A DNA stretch of 44,900 bases from Bacteroidota bacterium (GCA_022708105.1 JAKIZI010000012.1:1-44900); one strand, 5' to 3'; shown: positions 16,023-25,902, numbered from the stretch's first letter. The notes: generated by a model not told the origin, from the letters alone. Translations and numbers: made by a program.

Positions 16023-18311
16023 TTAGTTTTTGATAATTTTTTTAACCGTCATTTGATTATTTTGATCCATAAGTTTCATGAAATAAATTCCCGAGCGAAG
16101 ATCCTTCATATTGATGCTGATTGTTTGTTGGGATTCCGGAAAAACTTGTTGCACTATTTTGCCCGTAACATCATAAATCTCGATAGTTTTCAGAATATTG
16201 TCAGAAGAGACCGTTACTTGATTGTTCGCAGGATTTGGTAATACCGTTACAAGTAATTGATAATTGGGAATTTCGGAAGCCCCATTACCTAATGATTTAA
16301 AATAGGTTCTGTAATTTTGTGCAGATACTGCCAATTCAACCTGAGAGAGGTCATTTAAAGCAGAAAAACTAAGGGTAACTTGTCCGTTATTATTGGCAAA
16401 AGCAGCCGCAACCAATTCCAAATTATTGGTTAAAGCAACATAAGCATAGGGAACTGCATTGACTTGAATGGAAGTCATCCCTGTTTGCACTGCTGAATGA
16501 GTTACATTCATTGTTTCGGGTTGCGTGAGCCAAGGCATTAAAGAGGGGTCTCCCATTAAATGATATATCTCCCAATAATAGGTTTTATCTTCACTGGAAG
16601 AACTTTCTACGCTCAAATTTCCACTCATCAGAATTTGACCTAATGATACAAAATAAGAAGCATAGGGCTCTCCATGAATATGAAACAATCGATCATATAC
16701 ACCCAAATTGGAAGCGTCATACCCCATATTGGCGGTAATGTTACTACGAACACCCACTGCCCAATAGACATCTTCGTCCCAGTATGTACTGTTAGATGCT
16801 CCAATATATGCTAATGCTCCTTTCTTATTGGCTCTTACCAATGATTCTCCGAAACTGGTCTCATCAAATTTATTACTCAGACAGCAATTCCCAATCATCA
16901 CTCCGTACTTACCTTCATTCTGCATAGCCGAAATCTGACTTGCCGTAAATGAAGGATCGCTCCATTTGGTAACATCACCGTGTGCCGTATAATTGACCCA
17001 ACCGGCACCTTGTCCGATTTGGGTTCTGATGGTCGTCGCTTGTGAACTGCAATTGTAATTATACTTATAAATGTTAGAATAACCGTAAGATTGATTAATA
17101 TAATTGGTAGCTATATAATTAACTTGACCATCGGCATGGGTTTGAGACCAGGACTCATCTGTACCGGCAATAAGAACGGCTTTATCTAAATAAGAGGGGT
17201 CAGACATGGTATATTTTTCATACATTAAAGTCTTTTCAATTTGAGGGGTCAATTCCGAAACGCTATTCGCAGAAAATCGTCCGTAATAGCAATCGGGAAT
17301 ATTGTCTCCTGTAGTCCATGTAAAGTAATATAAATCCGAAGGGTGAGAAGAGGAAAACCATCCCGAACCGCTAACGGTTTTTGTGGGAATTTGGGCGACA
17401 TCCCCAACAAGCAATACGTATGTGGGCGCAGGATTTTCGAAAGTAGCATCGGTATATTTTGATTTGATATAAGCTTGTATGGAAGAATCAGAACCGCCAA
17501 CTGCTGTTTCATCCGTATAACCAACTTCAACAAGATACCCTTTTCTTTTCTTCCATGCAATAAATTCGTCTAATTGTCCTCTAAATGAAGAGTGAGAAAC
17601 GATTAAATATTTAATGGGAGCAGAAGCGATTTCATCTTTTTCCCTCAATGGAATCGGATTAATCACAGGAGCATTTTCAGGAGAAAAAAACGCATTGGAA
17701 TGCAATTTTTTCATTTGCTCGGAAGCAGTAATATCTGCATTTAGAAATGTTATTTCAACATCAATACGCGAATAAATAACAACTTCTCCGGAAACAGGAT
17801 TATACTGAACAGGGGAAACATAAATTGTAGCTAAATTCATATTTCTCATCACGCCCGTTTTCTTCACCACCACCGGTTTTTCGCCATAAAATTGATTCGA
17901 TTGGTAGGTATTATTATTTTTCACAAATTCTCTTTCTCCTTTGTATGACTTTGGGTAGGAAGGCTGCGCAGGATAAACAGGAGCTGTAGTTGAAATTTGA
18001 GTATTGATTGGATTACTGAAAGTGTAACTTACTAAAACGCTATCGCAAAGGGGAATTTCTATCATTTTTACCATTACCGGTAATGCAGGATTTCCAATTC
18101 GAGTAGCATTGTAATAGCCATCCATTGAAACATGTGTATAGCGTTGTCCAGAAAGTGCAAATTCTTCCGATTCCAAATTACCCGCATAAAAAGTAAGGTT
18201 AATTTTATCATAGCCGTTTTGAGAAACAGAATAATGTTCCGTGGTTTGACTAAATAAGTGACTTCCGGCAAAAACTAAAATTGCCAAAAGACAAAAAATG
18301 CTTTTTTTCAT
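16023..18311 (-). CDS. T9SS-secreted gingipain-like C25 cysteine peptidase
   Basis: Secreted cysteine peptidase (762 aa). Residues 1-22 form a signal peptide (ending HLFSQ); about 23-230 is a gingipain-type propeptide; about 235-600 is the C25 catalytic domain (PIKYLIVSHSSFRGQLDEF... TYVLLVGDVAQIP... DCYYGRFSA). His444 in NYTAHG and Cys477 in GNCC are 33 residues apart, the same spacing as His211/Cys244 of RgpB. An Ig-like segment follows, and about the last 75 residues are a T9SS sorting domain (VLPNPANNQVTV... LRSGIYFMKL). It lies 9 bases downstream of a larger paralogue and runs into DUF1599. Specificity cannot be read from the sequence. Confidence 0.92.
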   Translation of the reverse strand: MKKSIFCLLAILVFAGSHLFSQTTEHYSVSQNGYDKINLTFYAGNLESEEFALSGQRYTHVSMDGYYNATRIGNPALPVMVKMIEIPLCDSVLVSYTFSNPINTQISTTAPVYPAQPSYPKSYKGEREFVKNNNTYQSNQFYGEKPVVVKKTGVMRNMNLATIYVSPVQYNPVSGEVVIYSRIDVEITFLNADITASEQMKKLHSNAFFSPENAPVINPIPLREKDEIASAPIKYLIVSHSSFRGQLDEFIAWKKRKGYLVEVGYTDETAVGGSDSSIQAYIKSKYTDATFENPAPTYVLLVGDVAQIPTKTVSGSGWFSSSHPSDLYYFTWTTGDNIPDCYYGRFSANSVSELTPQIEKTLMYEKYTMSDPSYLDKAVLIAGTDESWSQTHADGQVNYIATNYINQSYGYSNIYKYNYNCSSQATTIRTQIGQGAGWVNYTAHGDVTKWSDPSFTASQISAMQNEGKYGVMIGNCCLSNKFDETSFGESLVRANKKGALAYIGASNSTYWDEDVYWAVGVRSNITANMGYDASNLGVYDRLFHIHGEPYASYFVSLGQILMSGNLSVESSSSEDKTYYWEIYHLMGDPSLMPWLTQPETMNVTHSAVQTGMTSIQVNAVPYAYVALTNNLELVAAAFANNNGQVTLSFSALNDLSQVELAVSAQNYRTYFKSLGNGASEIPNYQLLVTVLPNPANNQVTVSSDNILKTIEIYDVTGKIVQQVFPESQQTISINMKDLRSGIYFMKLMDQNNQMTVKKIIKN

Positions 18312-18320
18312 AAATTATGC

Positions 18321-21300
18321 TTAAGGTTGTTTTATAAATTTTTTATATGATATTTCTTCTTGTTGATTCATTAACCTCAAAAAATAGATTCCTGAAGATA
18401 AAGAATTCACATTCAAGACAACTTGCTCATTAAAAATGTTTGATTGAGTTTGTACTATTTTTCCAGTTAAATCAATGATTTCCACTGCACTAATTAACTC
18501 GTTTGCCCTAACCGTCAAAGTGGAAGAAGTAGGATTCGGGTAAAGGGAAATTTCTGTTCCCTGTTTCCAATCTGATATAGAATTTCCTGTTTCGTCTATA
18601 ATTGGAATCGAAAACGAAGTAGTTAATTGATACAGATTTTTAGTTAACTGCTGTTCAAATGTAATCAAAGTTCCATTTGTCAGATTTTGATCGAAAGTGA
18701 CCATGTAATTAAGAGTACTTTGTCCTCCGGTATTTAATAAAGAAATACTTTGCTGTGGATTTGCAATAGAGACTAAAGAATTATTGGAAGAAAAGAGCGA
18801 ATTAACTTGAGCTATGGGAGCATGTCCCACATTAGAATTAACAAGACTCACTTCAAAAACTTCTCCGGGATTAACATAAGCATCTCCATTACCGGTTATT
18901 TCATTAAATTGATAATTCACAAAACCAAGTACCGGTGCATTTGCAGTTAATTGCAGATTAATTGAATCCCTATCTCCGTATCCGTAATGAACAATAAACA
19001 CAAAAGGAATAACTGTTTGATCCGGAATAAAATCGGCAAGCCGCAATGAAAAATTGGGAATAAAATTATAAGGTGTTCCTGCTTGCAATGAATTAATTGT
19101 CGAATCTGAATAATCTGACATCAAAACATAACTAGACGGTGAAGAAACTTCACACCAAACATCATAAGCAGTAGTATCTCCAGTATTTTGAAGGGACAAA
19201 TCAAAAGATAAGGCCGCATTATTATCAGGTGTAATCCCTGAATTCAAAGTTGCATTCGTAAAAATAACCCTGGCTTGGGGAGTCGTATTAATTGGAATTG
19301 TCCCTGATGGAGGGAATTTAATAAAATCAATCACAGCACAATCCGATCCGGCGATAACGCCTTGGTCTTTTACATAACTAAATTTAAAAGTATGAGTACC
19401 TGCAACCACAGGGAATGATGTCCTACTCCATGCAACTTCACCGGATAGAGATTCCATAAGCGTCCCATCAATATAAAATTTGAAAAAGTCATAATTTGCT
19501 TCGGAGGAGACTTTTCTGTAAAAGGATATTGAGTCGTTGATGGTTGAAGTCCATGTTATAGAAAGGTTTGAGGTGCTTGAATTGGACAAATATTGTTTTG
19601 ATCTTGCCGAATAAGTTCCTTCATATTTATTTGAAGTAGTAATAGACCAAGGATTAGATCCATTTGACCAAGCAAAAGTTGTAAAGCTGTTACTTTCAAA
19701 GTCTTCCATTGCTTTTCCCACTAAAATATAAAAAGTGTCCAACAATTGCGTATTCCCGCCATAAATCCTATGATAAAAAGGAATAAGCGTACCATCAGGA
19801 ACAGACGGATTAATAGAAATGGAATATGTAGGAAGTGTATTGGCACCTGCTGCCACAACGCCCATATTAAGTTGGGGTGTTGAAATTGCAACCTGATTGT
19901 AGTATGTATGCAACTGTGAAACAACCCCACTCACTGATGCATGTCCATTATTTTTATCGGTAATAACAAGAGAGATAGTTTCACCTGAATCCACATAATT
20001 ATCTCCATTCCCGGAGATTTCTAAAACTGCATAGTTCACTCTAATCAAATTAGGACTATTGACAACAAGATTAAAATTGTATACCTGAGACTGATTCACA
20101 TCGTAATAAACGGTAACTGTCAATGGAATAGTCGTTTGATCTGAAACTCTGGCTGCGATTTGACCTGAAAAGGCAAGAGGCAATTGCTGACTCTGACCAG
20201 TGGCAAGAAGTGCAAGCGTATCACGATTATCACTCAATGTTAAATAGGGAGAACTTTCTGATAATTCGGCATACACATTTGTTGCATCATTAATACCTAT
20301 ATTTTCCAATGTCAAATCCCATTGAATCACATTTCCTTCTTGGGGCAAACTTCCGTTACTCAAATTCAAGTTATTTGCTACCACATAAGGTCCGGCAGCG
20401 AGTATCACATTCACCGGCTGGAAATAGGTCTGATAATTTTGAGCCGAAGCAACAAGTTCATAATTTCCGGGAGCAGTCAGCGCATTAAAATTTAGGGTAA
20501 TTGCACCTGTAGCGTCGGCAAAGCCTGCAACCACTAAATTAAGGGCGGTATCCGTCAGGGCTACATAAGCATAAGGAACAGCTTGAACCGCAAGGGAAGT
20601 CGCTCCAACAAATAATGTATTGTTAGCCGTTACGGTCATGGGCGACGCTTGAGTAAGCCAAGTCATTACAGAAGGGTCCCCCATTAAATGATATATTTCC
20701 CAATAATAAAGTTTCATTGATGATGATGAAGTAGAACTTTGCACCGCCATATTTCCGGCCATCATCATGGCACCGTTTGTGGTATACCAATTTGCAAAAG
20801 ATTCGCTGTGGGTATGGAAAAGCCTGTCTAATGCACCTAAATTATTGGCGTTGTACGAAGGAACTGTCCCATTGCCATCAATAGAACGTAAGCCCACTGC
20901 CCAATAATAATCTTCATCCCAATAAGTACTATTTGACCCTCCGATATAGCCGACAGCTCCCGAATAGTTCCCTTTTCTCAATACCGATTCTCCGAAACAT
21001 TCACCATCATCAAACTTATTTGACAAACAACAATTTCCTATCATTAAGCCCATCTTTTGCACATTAGTCATGGCAGCAACATCACTAGTAGTAAATGCAG
21101 GATCTCCCCACAAAGTTGAGTTACAATGAGCGGAATAGTTGGCAAAACCAACCCCTTTTTTCAACAGATTTGCAATAACAGAAGTCGAAGTAGAAGCATG
21201 AGGATTATAGAAAGCATTAACCGTTGTGTAGCCGTATGTCGTATTTACATATTCATTCGCAGTGTAGTGTATCGCCGGATTTGCATGAGTATAACCGTAA

Positions 21301-22460
21301 TCGCCTTGTGAACCTCTGTCAATTCCTGCTATGAGGACTGCTTCATCTAAATATGTGGGATCACTCATCGTATATTGTTCATACATTAACGTCTTATCAA
21401 TTTGAGGTGTCAATTGTGCTATATTTTGTGCAGAAAATCTTCCGTAATAACAATCGGGAATGTTATCTCCCGAAGTCCATGTAAAATAATAGAGGTCGGT
21501 AACATGAGTATCTGTAGTCCCTTGAAAAGCAGGAATTTGAAGAACATCCCCTACAAGGAGTACGTACAATGGTGCAGGATTCAATTCTGTAGCATTAGTA
21601 TAGAACGATTTAATATAAGCGGCAATTTCATTAGTCGTTGTTCCTACAGATGCTTGATCCGTATAACCGACTTCAACCAAAAAGCCTTTTCTCTTTTTCC
21701 AAGCAATAAATTGATCCAATTGTCCTCTAAATGAAGAATGAGCCACAATCAGATATTTTACGGGAGCAGCCAAAAGATGATCTCGTTCGCGCCCGATGGG
21801 ATTAATGACTTTTGAGGCCGCAACAAACAAAGGGCTCCGATGTACTTGCTTCATTCGTTCGGTTGCTGCAATATCCGCTTGAGCAAATGTTACTTCAACT
21901 TCCACTTGAGTATAAACAATTATTTCTTGAGTAACCGGATTATATTTTACAGGAGAAAAGTATATTATTCCAATATTTACATTCCTTGCAACACCTGTCA
22001 ATTCAGCACTAACCAACGGTTCTCCGTAAAATGCATTTTGAGCATATATATTTTCGTTGATAATCAATGGAAACGGACCTTCATCGGATTTTGAATAAGA
22101 GGGTTGCGCAGGATAAAGACGAGAACTAACACCCTGTTCAGACAGAGGAATTACTACACTGTCTTTGGATATAATCTGTACTTGTATGGATTCGCACAAA
22201 GGAACTTCAATCATTTTTGGCAACACCGGCAATGCAGGATTTCCCACAGAGGTTGCAACACCAAACCCCTTCATTTGTATTTGAGTAAATACCCCCTTAT
22301 CTGTCTGAACTTCATTAAATGTCAATGGATTAGAATTATAAGAAAGTTTAATCCGTTGATAATTATTTTCCAAAACCCGATAAGGTTGTTCCGATTGAGA
22401 TTTGCCCATTAAAAAAAGAGAAAGAGCAAATAGCACTAAATAAAAAGCTTTTAAATTCAT
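18321..22460 (-). CDS. Large T9SS-secreted gingipain-like C25 cysteine peptidase
   Basis: Secreted multidomain cysteine peptidase (1379 aa). A signal peptide (ending GKSQS) and propeptide are followed by the C25 domain (about 237-610), with His445 in NYSAHC and Cys478 in GNCC again 33 residues apart. Beyond an Ig-like segment come two CARDB/NEW3-like repeats (each with a 'NY...EI.GNGD.YV..GE' block), separated by a jelly-roll adhesin-like domain (EDFESNSFTTFAW... DCAVIDFIKFPPSG, about 910-1080). The last about 75 residues are a T9SS sorting domain (LYPNPTSSTLTV... LSSGIYFLRL). It is the first gene of the minus-strand operon and a clear paralogue of its downstream neighbour, with about 620 extra residues of presumed binding modules. 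Confidence 0.92.
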   Translation of the reverse strand: MNLKAFYLVLFALSLFLMGKSQSEQPYRVLENNYQRIKLSYNSNPLTFNEVQTDKGVFTQIQMKGFGVATSVGNPALPVLPKMIEVPLCESIQVQIISKDSVVIPLSEQGVSSRLYPAQPSYSKSDEGPFPLIINENIYAQNAFYGEPLVSAELTGVARNVNIGIIYFSPVKYNPVTQEIIVYTQVEVEVTFAQADIAATERMKQVHRSPLFVAASKVINPIGRERDHLLAAPVKYLIVAHSSFRGQLDQFIAWKKRKGFLVEVGYTDQASVGTTTNEIAAYIKSFYTNATELNPAPLYVLLVGDVLQIPAFQGTTDTHVTDLYYFTWTSGDNIPDCYYGRFSAQNIAQLTPQIDKTLMYEQYTMSDPTYLDEAVLIAGIDRGSQGDYGYTHANPAIHYTANEYVNTTYGYTTVNAFYNPHASTSTSVIANLLKKGVGFANYSAHCNSTLWGDPAFTTSDVAAMTNVQKMGLMIGNCCLSNKFDDGECFGESVLRKGNYSGAVGYIGGSNSTYWDEDYYWAVGLRSIDGNGTVPSYNANNLGALDRLFHTHSESFANWYTTNGAMMMAGNMAVQSSTSSSSMKLYYWEIYHLMGDPSVMTWLTQASPMTVTANNTLFVGATSLAVQAVPYAYVALTDTALNLVVAGFADATGAITLNFNALTAPGNYELVASAQNYQTYFQPVNVILAAGPYVVANNLNLSNGSLPQEGNVIQWDLTLENIGINDATNVYAELSESSPYLTLSDNRDTLALLATGQSQQLPLAFSGQIAARVSDQTTIPLTVTVYYDVNQSQVYNFNLVVNSPNLIRVNYAVLEISGNGDNYVDSGETISLVITDKNNGHASVSGVVSQLHTYYNQVAISTPQLNMGVVAAGANTLPTYSISINPSVPDGTLIPFYHRIYGGNTQLLDTFYILVGKAMEDFESNSFTTFAWSNGSNPWSITTSNKYEGTYSARSKQYLSNSSTSNLSITWTSTINDSISFYRKVSSEANYDFFKFYIDGTLMESLSGEVAWSRTSFPVVAGTHTFKFSYVKDQGVIAGSDCAVIDFIKFPPSGTIPINTTPQARVIFTNATLNSGITPDNNAALSFDLSLQNTGDTTAYDVWCEVSSPSSYVLMSDYSDSTINSLQAGTPYNFIPNFSLRLADFIPDQTVIPFVFIVHYGYGDRDSINLQLTANAPVLGFVNYQFNEITGNGDAYVNPGEVFEVSLVNSNVGHAPIAQVNSLFSSNNSLVSIANPQQSISLLNTGGQSTLNYMVTFDQNLTNGTLITFEQQLTKNLYQLTTSFSIPIIDETGNSISDWKQGTEISLYPNPTSSTLTVRANELISAVEIIDLTGKIVQTQSNIFNEQVVLNVNSLSSGIYFLRLMNQQEEISYKKFIKQP

Positions 22461-22524
22461 TTAATTTAATATGATTTTAATTTAAAATAAGTTAGCAAAA
22501 AATAGATTATTTTTTTTAAGTGTA

Positions 22525-22532
22525 CAAAAATA
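22525..22532 (-). promoter_or_regulatory. -7 box for the C25 peptidase operon
   Basis: On the minus strand TATTTTTG (22532-22525) fits TAnnTTTG and lies about 65 bases before the large C25 peptidase ATG at 22460. The divergent box for the M28 peptidase is about 160 bp away, so the two peptidase promoters share one control region. Confidence 0.45.
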
Positions 22533-22691
22533 TAAAAAAATTACGAGATAGTCTGTCAATTGAATTATTAGTTAGATTAATTATAATAAATTAACTATAA
22601 AAAAAGACTCTATAGAATATTTTTTGCTATTCCCTATTACAAATAATTTTTTTATTTTATCAAAAAAGAGCAAAAAATAAATTTATATAAT

Positions 22692-22699
22692 TACTTTTG
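22692..22699 (+). promoter_or_regulatory. -7 box for the M28 peptidase gene
   Basis: TACTTTTG fits TAnnTTTG and lies 57 bases before the ATG at 22757. The flanking 22470-22690 is extremely AT-rich with no reading frame of note. Confidence 0.5.
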
Positions 22700-22756
22700 C
22701 ACTAATTATTAATCAGACCTCCAAAAAAGGAAGCATAATACATCAACAAGCATAAC

Positions 22757-24031
22757 ATGAAAAAATTAGCAGCTCATTTGTTTTTTGTCGCCATCATTAT
22801 ACAATCCACATCACTATTTGCACAATTCAATCCTATCTTAGATTCTTTGGCACGATACATCAATCCCGACAGTATTGCCCAAACAGTAAGAGAAATGGAA
22901 GCTTTCGGGGATCGTTTTGTAACTCGTAACAACAAGGATGTTTCTGAATATCTCGTTCAGAAACTGCAAAATTATGGTGTTGTAAATGCACGAATTGACT
23001 CTTTTTATAAATCAGGCAATTCATGGTTGATTGGCAATTATTCTTGTTACATGTATAATGTAAAAGGACGAATCGAAGGAAATGTATCCCCTGACTCAAC
23101 CATTATTATTGGTGCCCATTTGGATGCTATCTCCTACGACAATAATTATCACCTTTATAATCAATGTCCGGGAGCGGATGACAATGCTTCAGGAATTGCC
23201 GTGATGATAGAAATGGCTCGTATTATTCACCTGCATCAACTTACCCCCGAATTATCCATCGACTTTATGGGCTACGATGGAGAAGAGTTGGGCTTATTCG
23301 GATCCGCTTATGATGCACAAAACCGTCAGGACAGTAGTGAAATCGTAACCGTGATGCTCAATAATGATATGGTAGGTTATCAACCCAATGACAATCCTTG
23401 GGAACTAATGTTATACTGGTACGACAATGCCACCGATATTGCCGAAAAGATGGCCGAATTTTGTGAAAATTACACAGAAATCACTCCTATAATTGCGAAT
23501 GAAACGGATAATGAAATGAATGAATATAGTGATAGTTATCCATATTTTCAAAGAGACTATAAGGCAATTTTCACTTGCGAAAAGACCTTTTCTCCTTATT
23601 ATCATTCTTTAAACGATAGTGTCGGATTCTGTAATTTCGCTTATACGGCAGATATAGCTCGGATGAACTTTGCAGCACTCTTCGATTTTGCCCGATTAAC
23701 AATGCCTATTGATACATCAGAGAATATAGATACTACTGAAATTCCGAATTCCATCAGCAATTTTGCCTCTGCCCTATCTGGAGTCATCCTCTACCCCAAT
23801 CCTGCTAATGAGCGTATTCAACTCCAATTTATCCTTTCGGAAGCAACTGCTTTAAGTATTTCTTTCACCGATATTACAGGGAGAACCATGGAACAGTTTC
23901 CTGAAACAGCTTACGGATACGGAGTTAACCACATTGCTATAGATTGCAGTTCTTTCCCGTCAGGACTCTATTTCTGCCATATTCGAGGCAAAGAGTATTC
24001 CAAAACATTAAAATGGGTGGTTCATCGTTAA
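22757..24031 (+). CDS. T9SS-secreted M28 zinc aminopeptidase
   Basis: Secreted zinc peptidase (424 aa). A signal peptide (1-22, ending LFAQ) is followed by an M28 domain to about residue 315. Metal ligands are visible: His121 in GAHLDAIS, the Asp pair 141-142 in GADDNASG, the Glu pair in DGEELGLFGS, Asp in NNDMVGY and His in YYHSLND. The last about 75 residues are a T9SS sorting domain (LYPNPANERIQLQF... FPSGLYFCHI). Family members remove N-terminal residues from peptides, a natural follow-up to the endopeptidases encoded divergently next door. It is convergent with the nucleotidyltransferase gene, 17 bases away. Confidence 0.92.
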   Translation: MKKLAAHLFFVAIIIQSTSLFAQFNPILDSLARYINPDSIAQTVREMEAFGDRFVTRNNKDVSEYLVQKLQNYGVVNARIDSFYKSGNSWLIGNYSCYMYNVKGRIEGNVSPDSTIIIGAHLDAISYDNNYHLYNQCPGADDNASGIAVMIEMARIIHLHQLTPELSIDFMGYDGEELGLFGSAYDAQNRQDSSEIVTVMLNNDMVGYQPNDNPWELMLYWYDNATDIAEKMAEFCENYTEITPIIANETDNEMNEYSDSYPYFQRDYKAIFTCEKTFSPYYHSLNDSVGFCNFAYTADIARMNFAALFDFARLTMPIDTSENIDTTEIPNSISNFASALSGVILYPNPANERIQLQFILSEATALSISFTDITGRTMEQFPETAYGYGVNHIAIDCSSFPSGLYFCHIRGKEYSKTLKWVVHR

Positions 24032-24048
24032 TATCTCCCCAAAAAGAG

Positions 24049-24768
24049 CTACATCATTCGAATCACATCTTCATATTTCCCCACATCACACCACTGATCT
24101 TGGGTATGGTCAAATCCTACTATTTTATGTTGAGATGCCCATGAAATATATAAAGGAGTAAGTGAAATTTTTTCACCCGCAGGGATTAGATTGAAAAGAG
24201 TTTTGTTAACGACATGAATTCCGCTGAATCCCAGCATAATCGGATTATTTACAGGCCTGGAAATCGTCTCTTCTCCGGTTCCCAAATGGCGCCATCCGCA
24301 CAACTGCATGGATGTTTTATCAAAAACAAAATAGCGGGAGGTCTTTCTGTCCCGAACCGCCAGCGTTGCTAAAGCTTCTTCTTTACAATGAAAATCGACC
24401 ATTTTTTCCAAATTGATATCCGATAAAATATCCACATTATAAAGCAAAATATGGTCTGCGTCTTTCAAAAGGGATTCCGCATATTTCAGGCCACCGGCAG
24501 TATCAAGTAAATGTTTGGATTCATCAGAAATAAATATTCGGGCATTAAATTGATGACTTGCAAGAAAAGTCACAATCTGTTCGCTGAAATGATGAACATT
24601 AACGACAATATCCTTTATTCCTGCAGCAATTAATTTTTGAATAGCCCGCTCCAAAAGAGTTATTCCCTGTATTTCAACCAACGCTTTCGGACGATCCGCC
24701 GTGAGAGGATACAAACGCGTTCCCAATCCCGCTGCAAAAATCATTCCTTTGATGGCTTCCGGTTTCAT
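24049..24768 (-). CDS. NDP-sugar pyrophosphorylase family nucleotidyltransferase (MurU-like)
   Basis: Sugar-1-phosphate nucleotidyltransferase (239 aa), GT-A-like fold. The signature FAAGLGTRLYPLTADRPKALVEI (about residues 11-33) binds the nucleotide, and LLYNVDILSDINL and WCDVGKYEDV are typical metal/sugar-site segments. Single-domain length resembles MurU (N-acetylmuramate-1-phosphate uridylyltransferase) and mannose-1-phosphate guanylyltransferases; the substrate is undecided. It starts 6 bases after the tgt stop codon, so the two form a minus-strand operon. No kinase partner such as AmgK lies in the window. Confidence 0.85.
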   Translation of the reverse strand: MKPEAIKGMIFAAGLGTRLYPLTADRPKALVEIQGITLLERAIQKLIAAGIKDIVVNVHHFSEQIVTFLASHQFNARIFISDESKHLLDTAGGLKYAESLLKDADHILLYNVDILSDINLEKMVDFHCKEEALATLAVRDRKTSRYFVFDKTSMQLCGWRHLGTGEETISRPVNNPIMLGFSGIHVVNKTLFNLIPAGEKISLTPLYISWASQHKIVGFDHTQDQWCDVGKYEDVIRMM

Positions 24769-24774
24769 TTATTT

Positions 24775-25902
24775 TTATAGTTTACGACTCAACTTCGGTA
24801 CAATTTCATTCTTCCAGGACGCAAAAACTCCTTCTTCAATTTTTTTACGGGCAGTCTTAACCAGGTCGAGATAAAAATGAAGATTATGCAAACTGCCAAT
24901 CATCATACCGAGAATTTCTCCCGATACATAAAGATGTCTTAAATAAGCACGCGAATATTCTCTATCCGCAAAGAGGTCGCTTTCGGCATCGATGGGAGAA
25001 AAATCATTTTTCCATTTCTCATTACGCATATTCATCATGCCTTCCCATGTGAAAATCATCCCATTTCTACCGTTTCTCGTAGGCATTACGCAATCAAACA
25101 TGTCTACACCCATCGCAATACATTCCAAAATATTCACCGGCGTCCCAACACCCATCAGATAACGTGGCTTGTCCAACGGAAGTACATGGCAGCAAATATC
25201 TACCATTTCGTACATCATTTCAAGTGGTTCGCACATCCCTCCGATGGCATTTCCTTCTCTTCCTAAGGAAGCAACAAATTCTGCCGATTGTGTTCTCAGG
25301 TCACGATACACACTTCCCTGAATAATAGGAAAAAGGGCTTGTGAATAACCATACTTAGGGTCTGTATTGTCAAAATGATTGCAACAACGCATCAACCAAT
25401 TGTGGGTAATGTGCATCGACTTTTTGGCATAGCGATAATCACAGGGAAAATGAGTGCATTCATCTAAAGCCATGATGATATCTGCTCCGATAGAGCGTTG
25501 AATATCCATCACTCCTTCGGGACTGAATAGATGTTTTGACCCATCTATATGAGATTGGAACCATACTCCTTCATCGGGTTTTATTTTTCTTCTATGGCTT
25601 AATGAGAAAACCTGAAACCCACCGCTATCGGTTAAAATCGGGCGATCCCACCCGTTAAACTTATGCAATCCGCCGGCCGCTTCAAGCACTTTTGTACCGG
25701 GACGTAAATAAAGATGATACGTATTTCCCAAAATAATTTGCGCCTTTACAGCCTCTTTCATATCTCGAATATGAACTGCCTTTACAGAACCCACGGTCCC
25801 AACCGGCATAAAAATAGGTGTCTCAATTTGACCGTGATCCGTGGTGATGACTCCCGAACGGGCACTACTTTTTGGATCGCTTTTCCGGACTTGAAATTTC
25901 AT
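24775..25902 (-). CDS. tgt: tRNA-guanine transglycosylase (queuosine synthesis) lacking zinc cysteines
   Basis: tRNA-guanine(34) transglycosylase (375 aa), which exchanges anticodon guanine for the queuosine precursor preQ1. Key segments: LGNTYHLYLRPG, LTDSGGFQVFSL, the nucleophile Asp270 in MFDCVMPTRNGRNG, and YLMGVGTP. The usual C-terminal zinc site CxCxxC...H is altered: Cys positions read Ser308, Leu310 and Asp313, while His339 is kept. I recall other Bacteroidota enzymes with the same loss, but could not check. The ATG at 25902 (MKFQVRKSD) fits the family start; the frame is open 15 codons further upstream. It is divergent from the membrane glycosyltransferase at 26015. Confidence 0.95.
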   Translation of the reverse strand: MKFQVRKSDPKSSARSGVITTDHGQIETPIFMPVGTVGSVKAVHIRDMKEAVKAQIILGNTYHLYLRPGTKVLEAAGGLHKFNGWDRPILTDSGGFQVFSLSHRRKIKPDEGVWFQSHIDGSKHLFSPEGVMDIQRSIGADIIMALDECTHFPCDYRYAKKSMHITHNWLMRCCNHFDNTDPKYGYSQALFPIIQGSVYRDLRTQSAEFVASLGREGNAIGGMCEPLEMMYEMVDICCHVLPLDKPRYLMGVGTPVNILECIAMGVDMFDCVMPTRNGRNGMIFTWEGMMNMRNEKWKNDFSPIDAESDLFADREYSRAYLRHLYVSGEILGMMIGSLHNLHFYLDLVKTARKKIEEGVFASWKNEIVPKLSRKL

